Shown here: positions 1-12,640 of the stretch, piece after piece
How the letters are laid out: every line of letters begins with the position of its first letter
How positions within the stretch are numbered: position 1 is the first letter of the stretch
Assembly: GCA_022225965.2 (NCBI GenBank)
Contig: JAKJXP020000054.1
Coordinates: forward strand, 248,001 to 312,000
Reading direction: 5' to 3'
DNA length: 64,000 nt
Source: Diatrype stigma
Taxonomy: Eukaryota > Ascomycota > Sordariomycetes > Xylariales > Diatrypaceae
Notes under the pieces: generated by a model
What the model was told of the DNA's origin: nothing
Database searches by the model: none
Seen by the model: only the letters and a program-made list of their open reading frames with translations
Position numbers and translations under genes: made by a program

Positions 1-1980
1 TGCTCGTCATGATTCTTCTGCTGTTCTTCCCCTTGTCTCTGCGTCTTTTCTCCTTTTGCTGTCTTCTTCTAGTTCCCCCCGCTGTGGGAAGGAACAGCGG
101 AAAAAGCGTGGGGTTAAAAAAGCATGGGAGTGGGGTCGGGTCGTGTTAGGATCCTGACCGGGGGTGATGGGGGAGCTATGTAGGAGTTCTGGTGTCGCGA
201 CTGGCGCGGGTGATGGCAGCGTTGGTGGCGTCGGCAGCGGCAGTTTGGCTCGGCCTTGGTCTCAGTCTTGGCCGGGGCCGGTCCAGGGTAAGCAGTAATC
301 AAGGCTGGAGCAGGAATCGGACTGTTGATGGCCGCGATTGTTTCTGTTGTTTTGTGCAAACAGTAGAAAAGGCGTGGGGTTTGAAAAAGCATGGGAGTGG
401 GGGAGGCGAGAGGGCACTGGCTCGTCGTTACCGTCGTCACCGCCGCCCCCGTCAGCCAGCCCAGTGGCACCCGTACCGGCCACCACGTCCTCGGACCGGT
501 TGTGCATGGTGGACCCGAGTGAGGTGGTCACCGAGCTTGTTCCCGGTTGAAGGTTCCGGTCGTGACACCGCAGGGTGAGTTGGCTGCCGGGCGCGTTGCT
601 AGCCACAGGGTGCCCAGGGCGCACTCCCAGATGCGCGTACCCAAGGCTTGGAAGTGTATCCACGATAACACGTGGCCGGTTCCAGCCCCGTGTTGTCGTG
701 GATGCACTTCCAAGCCTTTGGGGAACATTCGGCTGGAGAGAGCTCCGCGCGTCTCTAGGGAAGCCACCGGTGTGGTATCCGGATCCGGATGGCCACAAAT
801 GGCACGCCAGTATGTGGCAGTAGGCGTCTGGTGTCTTCATCTGTACTGGAAAGTACGCCCAAGGAATGGCACTGGTGATGATGGTGATGGACTGGGAAAA
901 GTTCCCCGGAGCAAGCCGAGCAAGCCGAGCAAGCCAAGATCAGCTGGTCCTGGCGTCTCCTGTCGAGTAGTTGGGTAGCAATGATGGTAGACAGCCCTGC
1001 TCCTAGACTTGGTCCTGGTCCTGGTCTTGAGGTCAAGTACGGCTGGGAACTAACGTATTAGTAACATGTCTTGTCGAAGAGCTCAACTGCAAGTATGAAT
1101 ATGGCGGCAACCTTCGCCAGTAAAACTCACCTAGTCAATGCCACCAACAGAGGAAATGGAATGAATCCATCCATGACTTACCCCCAGCGAATATGAGGCT
1201 AGTGGGCTTCTTGAGCACTAGCAATAGCAATGAAGCCCAGGAGTGGACTTGGACTTCAAATGGAAGCCGCTGCAGGCCGACTTGAAATGCAAGAATTTGG
1301 TCTTGCTCGCTGCGGACCACATGCTGCTAGGCAGTGGCCCGCTCTTAATCGTCGTGATTGATTCGGACATGTTCTGTCGGTGTCGCAGCCTTTAAGGCCT
1401 CCAGGCTCAGCGACATTTGCTTCTCCTTGTCCCTGCCGGTCACCCCCACTTGCATGGCCTTCCAGTCGATCTCGTCCATGGTCTTACTATGGAGGCGTTG
1501 AAGTACCATCCAAGCGTTTAAGCAAAGCAGCGAGGCACTGAAGCGAAGCAAGAGCGCTGGAGCAAAGCAGGGTTGACGTTTGGGACGCTAAAGGCCAGGT
1601 GTGGCCTCTTCCAGGAACCTGTGGACCAACAGCCTGAAGAGCTACCGACAGGCCACCTGTGACGAAGAGCCAGTGCCGGGCGGTGTTGTCGCCGCTGTGT
1701 GCAGATGATAATCAGCACAGGAACACAAGTGTCAATTCCACAGTGGCTAGTATGATCGTATTCGCATACGTTCCCGCTTCTGTATCGGAGTTGTACGTAT
1801 TGGGAAAAGGCAAGATTAGGCCTAGGCACCAGTCGTTGCCGAGCTGGTACCAGATCACCCCTCCGACACGGAAGAGGCCCCGTGAAATGTGAAGAGTACA
1901 AATGAGATATGTGCTAATGGGATCAGAATCTAGATGGGATATACTAGACTAACTTACTGTTTGTTCTGCTGATGGAAGAG
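1..1980. other. Accessory stretch, no intact gene; minus-strand relics and inverted repeats
   Basis: No open frame here looks like an intact protein. On the minus strand the stretch near 1345-1500 reads VLQRLHSKTMDEIDWKAM, which loosely resembles a VFQRLLTLYYMTVYEVDV peptide at 47.2 kb, also minus. Both sit beside pyrimidine tracts built of TTGCT units (minus strand of 900-930, 1210-1230 and 1530-1570). Two copies of a motif whose minus strand reads CACTCCCATGCTTTTT lie at about 105-135 and 365-402. I infer remnants of the same decayed gene type as in 45.5-52.3 kb, but cannot prove it. Confidence 0.3.
639..722. repeat. Long near-perfect inverted repeat (hairpin)
   Basis: The left arm (about 639-674) and right arm (about 686-722) are reverse complements over roughly 36 bp with only a few C/T or G/T differences; both contain GGCTTGGAAGTG. 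The loop is about 11 bp. Similarity weakens but continues a little outside the arms. The C-to-T type of difference would fit decay of once-identical arms. It could be a miniature foldback element; I see no target-site duplication. Confidence 0.75.
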
Positions 1981-1988
1981 ACCTGTCC

Positions 1989-3081
1989 CTAGCTGGGGAC
2001 TGTGAAAAGCGTGGGAGTGGGTTGGGAACGTGACCGTGTGCCAATGTTCGGAACTCTTCTGCATCAAAGTCGATCAATATCAAAAGTCTCATCACAGAAT
2101 TACTTCAAGAGTCGCGTGAAGCTCCGCTAGGTGATCATTCACCCGCTCCAGTGGGATTACGTACCTGTATACCTGGTGATAGCTGCTACCAGTGAACTTG
2201 TCGATGGCGTCGCCGGGCTTGGCAGTGAAGAGTTCTTTGGGTTTGACGTCCCTCATTCCTAATACGTATTAGCACGTTACGAGGAAGGGATGATAACTTA
2301 CTGACCGTGTTGATGACGGGTAGGTTAGGTAGCTTGACCGAGTAGGTCTTGGGTACGTAGTACTGATACTGCCTTTCTATCACCAGTAGGCTAAGATTAG
2401 TGTTGATCGACGGCTAATACTATCGTGCCCATAGCCATCGAAATGTATTCACGATGGGTATCTTGAGATTTGCGTCAGGTTATCACATACCTTAGGGCCC
2501 ATTGTGCCGGAAGTAGGTTGATTATTCCCAACAATGCCACTTCTGTCTGTGGGCTCTCGGAGATGATAAGAAGTATCTTTGTCAAAGAAAATATTAGATC
2601 GATTCGTATCGGAGAATACCTGCAATGCATACATACCTGATGTGTGATGTAGGAACACAAATGCCAGGAGGTGTGGATGATGTAGGGCGACGCGTCTGAC
2701 TGTCGTGTGACAAAAGCCCCATAGGCTGGTCAATTCCTTTCTGATAGGTAAACAATAAGTATCGGTTCACGTGCTTTGTACATAGTATATGGGCTTAGGG
2801 CTTGTGTGTAGGTGACTAGAGGCCTGTGACTTGGGGACGATGGGAGGAACTGGTGGCCACCTAATCTTGGGTACAGTACCCTTGGCATAGCTTGTCGACT
2901 GGAAGTTTGAGAAGCATGACCTACCATGGCTTGGGAGGATGTCTATCGTCCATGTTCGTTGACTGAAGAAGATAGGTATGCGAGTTTGTTCTGTGAAGAT
3001 GTGTAGGAGATTAGCGGAAGATGGGCTAGGCAGAGGATGGGAGGAATGTTCATTGTTGTGTGGCGTACGATTCACTGGCAT
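1989..3081 (-). CDS. Probable multi-exon gene of unknown function
   Basis: No family recognised. The 3' half is supported by three introns with good signals and matching phases. The exons, read on the minus strand, are: one ending at 2491 (5' limit uncertain, in the 2660-2491 area), then 2390-2302, 2258-2165 and 2058-1989. The introns are 2490-2391 (donor GTATGT, CACTAAT before CTTAG), 2301-2259 (43 bp, GTAAGT, GCTAAT, TTAG) and 2164-2059 (GTACGT, GATGCAG). The chain reads for example MRDVKPKELFTAKPGDAID and stops at TAG 1989-1991. A possible first exon is 3081-2925 (start MPVNRTPHNN, donor GTAGGT), but the link between 2925 and 2491 is unresolved. Pro/Ser-rich N-terminus, no signal peptide or domain seen. 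It may be a pseudogene. Confidence 0.4.
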
Positions 3082-3099
3082 TGTATGATGTAGAACTTA

Positions 3100-5640
3100 C
3101 CTCTATGTATGGAAAAAGCAATGAGCTCAAAGCAATGCAATACTAGGAAGAGTGTGGTCTGAGAATTGCCAACCAGGGCTACTGTTCAAGTTCAATTTTT
3201 TCATGTCGACTTGAGGTGTGTTGTTTTAGACACCCCATGGATGGAGGGGAATTGCGGTTGAAATTGTGATGGGGGAACTTTTGTGGGAGGGCTCTGGGGA
3301 AGTAGGACATATAGCCAAGCAACCTAGAAGAGTTACGCAAAATCTTTCTTGGGGGGTATGGTTACCTGTATGGGTGCTGGTAGTCCCTCCAGGTACCATG
3401 GGCTAGGTACCTATAGGTAGTATGAGTGGGAGTGATAGACAGCCGGGGCGGGTGGCTAGATACTGAGCAGGCCGCGTTGCCTTTTCAGCCAGCTGCTTAC
3501 TCACTGAGGTATGTAATGGAAGTGATGTGCTGATAATACGGAAGACTTGGTGCCCATGCCCCAGAGCGGTGGTGTAGCGATTTTCTCGAGTCGTCTTTCC
3601 CCAGAAGAGGATGACGGTAAATAGATACTACCAACATCATAATGACGAAGCTGACCCCCTCCCAGATGACAACCAGGGCTTAGCAAGATGGAGATCAACC
3701 ATTCCAGGTGATTCATATTTGATGTACCGATCTTCTATTCTCTTCCACACCCTATGACTGCCGACCTCCTCTAAAATATTATGAAGTAACTCTACGTACA
3801 TATTAACGTACCTAGATACCTAGTGTACTAATAAACGAATTCAAGAAATGTTCTTCGTGGGTCTTCATGTATAGGGCTTGAGCTACCATTCAGGTCGCTT
3901 ATATGTTCGTAAGCTAGGTACATGTGTACCTAGATAGATAAGTCACGCAGGCAACCATCCCCCAGGCCTCTGGTTATAGGTCCAAGTGGAAAAATGTATC
4001 TACCCACCTCGTAAGGAGACTGCTATGGGAAGGAGCTATAGTGCTCCAACAGCTAGTCGGTGTGTGCATTGTTTGGCCCGACGATGCCGCTCCAGCGGGC
4101 TGAGCACTACAGGAGGGGACGGTACCCTCGATAGGCAGGCAAGATCAAACTATCAAGTCACCCTTCTTCCCAGCCTGTTAGTTACTGTCCAATATTCTGT
4201 TAAAGCTTAGATGTTTATTGGTCCGTATTAAAATCGCTAGCACGAGGAGCTACGCCACGCCCCGTTAGGACGGAGAAAGGCCAAACCAATTACTGGCGTA
4301 GCAAGGTCTGATAGCAAGTCACGAGAGAAAGCTGATGATCTCCATACTCGTGGATATATAGCATAAATAGTTCAAACTAGGCTATTGGGGACGTATCACG
4401 ATGTATCATTCTTTGAGATGACCTTTTCACAGAAATAACAGTATCTTCCGTATTCTATGTATATGATCCCTACAGAGACGAGAATATGGCGACCATGTAA
4501 CTAAGCACAAGATCAAGCATCATGTAGAACTCAAACCTATTCTGGTCAGGATCGCAGTTTGTCTACCCCACAAGCACTTTCAACATGTAATGACACGGTG
4601 TATGTATCTCTAGTATGGAATTAACTGTGACCAATGGAAGTATTACAAGGATTGTGTGATCTTAGATGGATTCGAGATTTACTTGCCGGGGAGTGTCTCC
4701 TACTGCTCTTCAAGTAATCCAGGGATGTATTTCTAGAGACGATATTTGTCAAATTCCACGATTCCCTGTTCAGAGGCTTAGGGTAAAACGATGAGAACAG
4801 TTTGGCCATGGCGGGCATCCTCCCGGGTTAGGCCTTGTAGATTTGACAGAATATTCGGAATTGTGGTTATAGGTGGTTCTAGGGCGTGTGTCGTCTTCGC
4901 TGTTGAATACGATTTGTTCCGAAGATCGGGAACTGTAGGTTTTTGGGGCCTCTAAGGGCAGAAGCGGATTTCCCTGGTAGCGTATGGAATATGTTAGTGA
5001 AACTTTATTGCTCCATGCCGTCGAAAGTTTGTGTAGATTATTCCACAGTACTCCAGAGTATGTTCAGCCATCAGTGCCATCACCCAGGTTTCCCTTCTTA
5101 TTTCCTTGAGGGTTCGATTTCATCCTATAGGGATGACGATGGCGCTGGTGTTTCATATGTGTTTCTGCAGTTAACACGGTGTCAGATCGGACTAAAGGGG
5201 TTCAGGGGTTCAGGGGTTCAGGGGCTATGAAGGAACGTACTCGACGACAGCCCACATAATATTTCTTGGCGTTATACCAACAACTGTACAGTAGCAAGAA
5301 ACCATTATAGTTGCTGTTGGCTTGCTGAGCGTCACACTTGGAGTGCTACCATGTGGAACATATGTCAACATGACCTGTCTGTTGTTAATCGAAACCGAGA
5401 AAAATTATGGTCAATTCTCTGAGGAGGCGACCCGTCGATGGAAATCATGGCAAAGTGTATTGGTCTCATTCTAAGGTATTTCGAAGGTAACTACACATCC
5501 CCGCTACATGTCCTTGTCAGTCAAAGGTGATCCGTCCAAATGTCACGATGTCGTAAAAGCCATTTGAGCTTGTAGAGAGGTTGGGACCGCTTACCAATAT
5601 TCTTCTTTCAGTTTACATCTTCTTGATGAGCAGCTTCTTG
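3100..5640. other. Non-coding stretch, nothing identified
   Basis: Only short frames with no family resemblance. Contains palindromic TACCTAGGTA-type words (for example around 3390-3420, 3805-3835, 3912-3940), which recur through the left 24 kb, and a (GGGGTTCA)n tract at about 5198-5223. No RNA gene recognised. Confidence 0.4.
5198..5223. repeat. Short tandem repeat, GGGGTTCA x3
   Basis: The 8-bp word GGGGTTCA is repeated about three times in tandem and ends at GGGGCTATGA. Direct reading of the sequence; no associated gene. Confidence 0.8.
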
Positions 5641-5659
5641 TTGTCCTTAGCACCCACCC

Positions 5660-6190
5660 CTAAAATTTCCTTGTAGTCTTTGCCAGCTCATGGTGTGAAC
5701 AGTCAGCAAACAAGATGGAGTTGTACCCTTCAACTTTGCAAGCTGTGCGAAAGGCCGTGCCACACTCAGACTCGGAAGGAACCCCATCTATGTCTCGAGA
5801 AAACGTGTCTTTCCTCCAGTATTACCACTGGTCAGCCACGCGACGATGTATTCACAGTAGTATGGGTTCTGGTTGGTAATCCTTGATTGTCTCGTCAGTG
5901 AGGACAGGACCGCGTGATGTCGAAGGTGGTTCGTTCTCGGTCTCCGGTAGATATGTCCTGACAGCAGGCTTCTTAAGGATAGACTGGAAAGCAATATCAG
6001 CAATAGACACTCCATGAAACAATGTGACCTAGTATTCAAAATGGGTTTGGTGCAAAGCCATCATGGAAGGTTGCGGTTTACCCTAACAAATTTGATAAGC
6101 CTCCAGATAGTCTTGACACAGGCCTTCTTGGTTGCCCAGCCAAACATGTTGTGCTCTGCAGTGGACCTTCTGCGATCCCAGGTGTTTAGT
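5660..6190 (-). pseudogene. Broken coding fragments, unknown family
   Basis: Two minus-strand stretches read as convincing protein. 5983-5852 begins SILKKPAVRTYLPETEN and continues to a TGA; it is preceded by TTGCTTTCCAG, which looks like an intron acceptor. 5812-5660 includes DGVPSESECGTAFRTAC and FADCSHHELAKTTRKF and ends at TAG. Upstream, about 6190-6106, a further piece includes LGNQEGLCQDYLEAYQI. Joining them needs frame changes not clearly explained by introns, so I call it a relic. I do not recognise the family. It could be a real gene with introns I cannot place. Confidence 0.35.
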
Positions 6191-7189
6191 GGAAAAGGGG
6201 AATCTTGCTCGAAAAGGGAAGGTGGACAGGTTATGTCAGTCAATGGGCGCTGTATATTAGGTCGCTTGGGTGCTGGGGCTGGCAAGCTACGTCAGCATGT
6301 CGATTTGTTGGGCCAAAGGTCTGGGATGTCGAACAATCGGCCTTCCAGTGGGTGGATAGGTGAGGATAGTGAAGGATTCCACCACTTTAGAGGCTAACGG
6401 AAGAGTAACAATATTAGATGCATGGTATAAAGAGCTGGTGGACTGGGAGACGCTGAGATGGGGTTGGACAAAACGTGGTCGACTCAAGCGTGATCAAGCT
6501 CTTTGGTATCTGGGGGGGACACCAGACCACCTTCCTGTAGGTAGCAGAGGAAAGTCAAGGAGTGGATCAATGGGGTTCATGGCAGGCACTCTGGTTGAAG
6601 TGATCCCCCTAATGCCCGCCTGTTGTTCTGCCCAGGTGGCAGGTGACAAGGGACTGCCTTAGGACCTACTTGGGCGTGTTAGATACGCTAGACGCGTTCG
6701 ACACACCATGCAGGCAAGGGCACGCGACTCCCTACACCAGAGCAGCCGCCTAAAGAGATGAGTATAAGCCCTGATAGCCTTTCTAGGAAGGTAGGCCACA
6801 GCATACATGGACGTTAGGTAAGTACTGAAATTTTGACATATTAAGTATGCCATCACGGGTACCTACCCCCTAGATAACCCCATCCATCTTCTAAGGCCCC
6901 CAGCGGTTAAGGAACTGCCCCCATAGAATACTTAGGTACATATGTACACATGTAAGTCTGTACTAGCGTCGTAGACTGCCTGTCCTTCTTCTAGGCCACT
7001 TGGACTATGGTAGGATCAAATAGCAATAATTAAGATTTATTCGCATTATCCCTTAATACCCAAGAGGCTTCTAATACTGCATGTGGGGATTTGACATAAA
7101 GGTACAACTGCCACGTTATATCTACCGAAAACCACATCGAGCCTGACTGCATGGGACACGGCTTTTCTACATGGATGGAAGGTGAAGGA

Positions 7190-7213
7190 GGGGGGGGGGG
7201 GGGGGGGGGGGGG
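7190..7213. repeat. Homopolymer G run (24 bp)
   Basis: An uninterrupted run of about 24 G follows AAGGA. It has G-quadruplex potential; its exact length is likely to be unreliable in the assembly. Confidence 0.85.
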
Positions 7214-10116
7214 AAGAGGGGGTGTTCTGCCTTAATATGTGACTGTTCGTGACGTACTATACAAGCATCCTGACCCAGCTTCTTTATCAACCCCTGGGTA
7301 GATTGGTATTGCCTTGTATGAACCCGCTGGAAGGTGCCCGGTTACAACACCAAGGAAGCCAATTAGTAGGTGCTAAGTATTCATGATTATTACGTGTAGT
7401 AATGATGTCGATGATAAGAGGAGCAACCCCAGGCTAACTTGCCACTGGAAATCAAGCTTTGGATCAGATGAGTAGTCACAAGCTGAGGATACCGAACTCA
7501 TATGATCGAGAGCAGCTTCTATGAGCACTTGATTATGAACAAGATCAACGGTCAGTTCCTGAGATCAGCAAATCGTCCGCTTTAGACTCCCTATCAATGT
7601 GCGTTCCAACCGCCTAGTCTTCTGCACTGTATACCTAGAGAAGTAGCTATGCATTATTCACACATGTAGCCGCGATAACCTCATGACTTGAATAATCAAG
7701 CAATTGAATAATGGCTGACTGTTAAAAAGAATACACTAGAATTCCTTCCACGTCCATGACGCGCCTATTGGGCAGTTTGCGTCTCCCACCTTCTTTGTAA
7801 ACAAGAAAAATTTTCACTCTCTCCTTCTTGACTTCTGGTACTTGTTCAAGCCTTCCCTTGGTCTTCCACACTCATGTTCATTCTGCCTTTCCTCCGTCAG
7901 TTTCTTCCACCATTCTTCTCTCGCCATTTTCTCTCGCCAGTCTCTTCCACCACTCTCCTCTATCACTCTCTTCTGTTACTCTCTTCCCTCATTCTCCCAA
8001 CGCCTCTTCTGTTTGTTGCAGAACACTGGTATCACATCGAAGCATCAAGCCAGACACCCATCAGCATTGCCGCACATGATAACAAAGCCTTGTTAGTAGG
8101 TTTCTTTCCATCCCATCCTGGCCCTTCATTCAACTGAAGCAAATCCCAGAAAGCTAACCGGATGTCATTCAGGATATCCTGGCAACTTGTGTCATCTTCT
8201 AATGCTTCTGCATTCACCTTTATTACGCCTAGAGCTGTGCAATGCTGCCATGCTCGGAAATGCTTGCGTCTGTCCAGCTGGGACAAGGTTCCAACTCTTG
8301 TACTGCGTCGAGCTGGTATGCTTGCTCCGCCCATAGCACCCGCCTTTTACTTGGAAAGGTAATAACCCGTTCTTAGATGTCGTCGATGAGCTGTCGGCTC
8401 ATCAGTTGCAGGATGGCTGACCCAGCGTGAGCTACAGGACCTCTAGCTTGGAGGCACGTTTGGTTACAGCAAGGAGGCTGTCCAGCTGATGGGCTTCTCT
8501 TACAGTCGCTAGACGACAGTTTTGAGACAGGAAGACAGGGTGGCACGGAACAGGCATGTCATCAACCCCAGACGAGCCGTGATGGATTTCTCGTTCATTG
8601 AAGCCGGGTTTCCACACCTTATACCCATTGTCAGCATCACCTTGCTCCAGCTATCTTGCTCTAGCTACTGTGCTCCATTTGCCCAATACCCTGAAAGTAG
8701 GCACATCATGGCGTGTCTCTCTACCCATTCACGGAATAATCTTACGGCTCAACGGCTTTCTGGGTCTAACTTCTAGGGTTGGCTTTGAACACGGTTAGTT
8801 ACCTCCCTAGTATTTGGACTGTCAACGTGAAAACTAACAATACTCAGGACAATGATCATGGTGAACCATCCAACAATAGCAATATTACAGTGGGTGCCAC
8901 CAATACTACGGCGGGTGCGACCAAGAGAACGATAGGAAGAGCATGGACACCAATGTCAGTGATTGAAATGACCTCCTCAAGGAAAGAAGCAACAACAAGG
9001 TGGCCCGCATAGCCGACATGACGTTCTTCATGCCACGCTCACACTGACCGGCTTCGTGCCAAAGTTCTCATCAAGAATAGTGAAGTCCGATTTACTTGGA
9101 CCTGGTCATATAGTCTTATCACAGAGACATATTGTCGCTATGACCCCATCCCCGGCCCCACCCTTCTATGCCCCAGTATCGGCTCAGCAGACATCTATCG
9201 CTATGGCAGCTCGACCCATATGCCATTGTCACTGGCAATGTTACGTTGAAGTTCACGCATGGGAAAAAAATCACCCGGCGGGTTCCTACCTCCCAGGCTT
9301 TTACCTCGCGAGCTCCTACCTCGAGGACGCATCATTCTTTATTTGCGATCCAGGTCTCGACTGTCTTATAGACAAGGCCTTCAGGTGAAGATGTTAGTCT
9401 TATCACTACGACCGACAACCCATAAGAACAGACATATGACTGCCCCTCCCCCCTCATTTCTAGGCTAAAGCTTTCAACACTCGAAGAGGTGTCTTTAGCC
9501 GTTGTACTCGACTGGACTTCACTCAACTCTAGTTCTCCCTTGCCTACCATGCCCTTTATCTCTAGCATCATACCTCGCTACGGCAAACCCTGGGACCCTT
9601 CGTCATCTATGGCCCAGCCTGGCCAGGCCCAGATCCAGGATCAGCACCAAGCCCTGGCTCATCACCAGGCCCACTCCCACGCCTTTACGATCCCTCCCAC
9701 GCTCACACCCAGAATTGAGGACATCATCCCAAATTGAGACCAGCGCAGCAGCTACAGCTGCCACACTCTACCTCCAGAGTCGAAAGACTTCTACGTCCAA
9801 TAAGTCACCCCGTCGGCCTCGATTGCTGAGCGGACTGCGGAAGAATATCGTCGATAAAACCCTTGGGCCGAAGCCGGAGATCGGCTGCCGCACCGACATG
9901 TCTTATTCACATCGGCCCTCTCCGGGAGTCCTTGGAATCCTTGGAATCCCCGAGGACATACACATTTCCTCATGAACCCCTCGGACGCACATCCCTTCGG
10001 ATTGGTCAGGGGGTGGGGCTCAGCCAAAGAGGCCCACAAGGCACAGACGGGATTCACCCGTACGCCCCCTGACCGCGACCCCGGCCCGCCGCCGTAGCAC
10101 CACGAAGCGCGACTCC

Positions 10117-10167
10117 AAGGGCGGTGTGTATGAAGGCCCTCCGTACAAGAGCCTGCACACCGCCCTT
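10117..10167. repeat. Perfect 12-bp inverted repeat
   Basis: AAGGGCGGTGTG at 10117-10128 is exactly reverse-complemented by CACACCGCCCTT at 10156-10167, with a 27-bp loop. Flanks pair partly. Lies in a locally GC-rich block with no supported gene. Confidence 0.8.
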
Positions 10168-10445
10168 CGGAACGGACCGGGCCGGGGTGGCCACCGACAC
10201 AATTGGGGTCCGAAGTGCCACCACCGAAGCCGCCAAGCCTAGCGGCGGCACCCCTAGGTACTGGACCCTAGGAAATGGCCGTGCACTGAGTGCGACGACG
10301 AGCTCATGAGGGACGGTGACGACGAGTACCTCTCAGACGGTGATGGTGACGAGAGATGGCTGGCACCAGAAACACGATCTTCTGGCACGGCCAGAAGAAG
10401 CACAACGCCAAAATCACCTACGCTCCGCTCCACTCGCGCCGGTCC

Positions 10446-10539
10446 GACCCTAACCCTAGCCCTGCTAACTGCGCCCAACCGGCCACTCCCGGCCATTCCA
10501 GCCGGTCGAGTCCCCATTCTCCCGGCCCGGGTTAGGGTC
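10446..10539. repeat. Inverted repeat containing telomere-like words
   Basis: GACCCTAACCC (10446-10456) is perfectly reverse-complemented by GGGTTAGGGTC (10529-10539). The spacer is GGCC-rich. Only two CCCTAA/TTAGGG words are present per side, so this is a hairpin rather than a telomere. Confidence 0.75.
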
Positions 10540-11101
10540 AGGCCCACTCCCACGCTTACAATCAGGCGCACTCACACGCCCAACAGACGGTGACCCTTGC
10601 GGTCCTCATCACAGGAGGACCAGCTCCCGTCTTCTCCCGGTCCACGGCCAAACCGTCCGCTCCCTACGATACCGGTGGAGATGATTAGTCAGTTTCCACA
10701 CTGGCCTCTCTCCCCGTTCCGCCGTATCTGCGGAAAGGAGTGGTGGTGACCCTACCACCCCCTCCAAGGCCAAGGCAGCGGGCACGGGCGATACACGAAA
10801 GTCTCCCGGTAATAGACTTTAACCGACAGCAGCGATCGGTCCCAGTGCTCAACAAGAGCGCCATTTTATCCTCATTCCCCCCTACTGCGGGTTGTTCTAC
10901 CAGGCACCAAAACACATGACAAACTTCACATTCTGACTTCTTTACCTTTTGCTTCTTAGCTTTCTACTTAGCCTTTCACTTCTTAGCTATTTATTTCATC
11001 CCTATTCTCTATCCCTATTCTCTAATCCTATCTTCTTCATCCATATTAGCTTCATCCCTATTCACATCATACCTATTTATTGCTTCTATCCACACGACAG
11101 C

Positions 11102-11299
11102 ATGTCAGGAATTCCCATCCTGACAGATACTCCTCTCAAGGTCAACACGTCAGTTGCCAAGGAGAACGGATTCAATCCGGTGTTCAACCGCGAATTCGAG
11201 TTCAATATCACTACCACATTCCCGGAGCTCGTTTTCATCAAGTGGAATGTCAACCAGCATGACCACGGATACTGGATTCTCGGGCAACAAATGTCCTAA
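11102..11299 (+). pseudogene. Fragment resembling the C2 domain of phosphoinositide phospholipase C
   Basis: The frame reads NGFNPVFNREFEF followed by PELVFIKWNVNQ, the pattern of the PLC-delta-type C2 domain, where GFNPVW/F is followed about 20 residues on by PELVF-I/V-R/K-W. The frame starts at an ATG (11102) but has no X/Y catalytic barrel upstream, and it ends at a stop shortly after WNVNQ, where C2 domains normally run on to GYRHLPL. A shifted frame just downstream retains a weak trace. I infer a transposed or decayed fragment, not a working gene. Confidence 0.45.
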
Positions 11300-12600
11300 A
11301 CAACTCACCAATCTGCAATGCATACAACGCTTCCGGATACCACTTGGATCTGGCTGCATGCTGCGGCACTCCCATGGTATGTTCTGGAAATTCTTCCTCT
11401 ATCAATGTCGGCTTACTATCCGCGAGCGATTTTCCCTTTTATCCGTGCCTTCTTCGCCCTTTGCCCCTTAGCCTCTTGCCTCTCCGCTATCTGTCTCTAA
11501 CTTGTTTCCTTTCTAGCTTTTCCCTTCCTAACCCTGGGCTCCCTCCACTCCATTCGTCATCATGAACTCGACGATCGATCCAACTGGCGACCACGGGGGG
11601 AGTCCCGGGGGACTGGTCAGCCCACCCCACCAGATCCAGGGTGCTGGTCACAGTTACTGCATTCCAACAACCAGAGCTGCTCATTGCAGTGGATTGCGTT
11701 GCTTGACACCCTGAAGATCCCTGACCAGGGAGACAGAGAAGCGGCTAATTTTAGTCGACTTTCGAGGAGCGAGGACGGAGTCCCGGCTCGAATAGGCCGC
11801 GGTATTTCTTTCAGTCAGGGCCAACCACAGGATTGGGGGTTTATCATGCGATCAGCAAGTAGTATAACCCTACCCACCTACCGAAACCTACTTCGCAAGC
11901 AGCAACTTCATTCTAATAACCCCCCTAAACCGGATCGCGATCCTCAGCCTGATCTTACCTATCCAACATAACTACATATCTACCCAAGCTTCTTATCCCT
12001 ATTTACCTCACCTTTTTATCCAACTCAACATTCTTTCTACATGAACTTTTGCTATCCACCTCAACTTTCTATGCAACGGAGCTACCACGAAGCCCTTCAA
12101 TTGACTGGGTATGACGTCGGAAGAGTGGTTGGATGACATGGGCGGGACGATGCTGCTGGCGCAAGTAGGCTCCAGACCAGGTAAGCACTGCTGTATCTCT
12201 TGGCCCTTGCTACTCACACAAGCATCCGATGTTTTAAAGACTGCTTAAGAAGCACAAGAACTAACTTTTTATCGAGGTATAGTCAATAACCATTTACGTT
12301 CCCAACCAGGAGCTAGAAGAAGAGCTCCGTGTGATTGACGTCAACCAACGGACGGAATAGATTCCGTGGCCTACGAGGCTGTGACTGGGAGATCTACAGT
12401 TTTGTACTGGTCCACTGTTGCCTCTCTCCTGTATTCCCCATCCCCTATTGAATCTCTGATGGTTGTCTGGGTGTAGGAGAGGAGGATCACGGATAGATTT
12501 GTACGTATAACTACTGTATATCTGGTCAATCCAGTACTATGTAATCAAACTCATAGCCTTTATATATGATCTTTTCCACAATACTGGCCCTCTAGGTGAT
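11300..12600. other. No supported gene
   Basis: Short frames only. The plus strand has pyrimidine-rich patches (11380-11560, 11960-12060). No domain, RNA or repeat family recognised. Confidence 0.35.
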
Positions 12601-12640
12601 GCTCCCAGCATATGTGGACTTGAGTTTTGGAGTATCAAGG

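Larger units (their letters stand above)
6500..11000. other. Non-coding/decayed stretch with simple repeats
   Basis: No intact gene. It holds a 24-bp G run (7190-7213), a long pyrimidine tract on the plus strand (about 7870-8010, TTCC/CTCT-rich, like a fungal promoter or leader but with no gene after it), and short plus-strand frames at 8.8-9.7 kb with no recognisable family. From 9.65 to 10.6 kb GC rises and inverted repeats appear (listed separately). Confidence 0.35.

Noticed and set aside
10440..10545. Internal telomere or chromosome end
   Set aside because: Only two CCCTAA/TTAGGG words per side; a real telomere or fusion would have long arrays.
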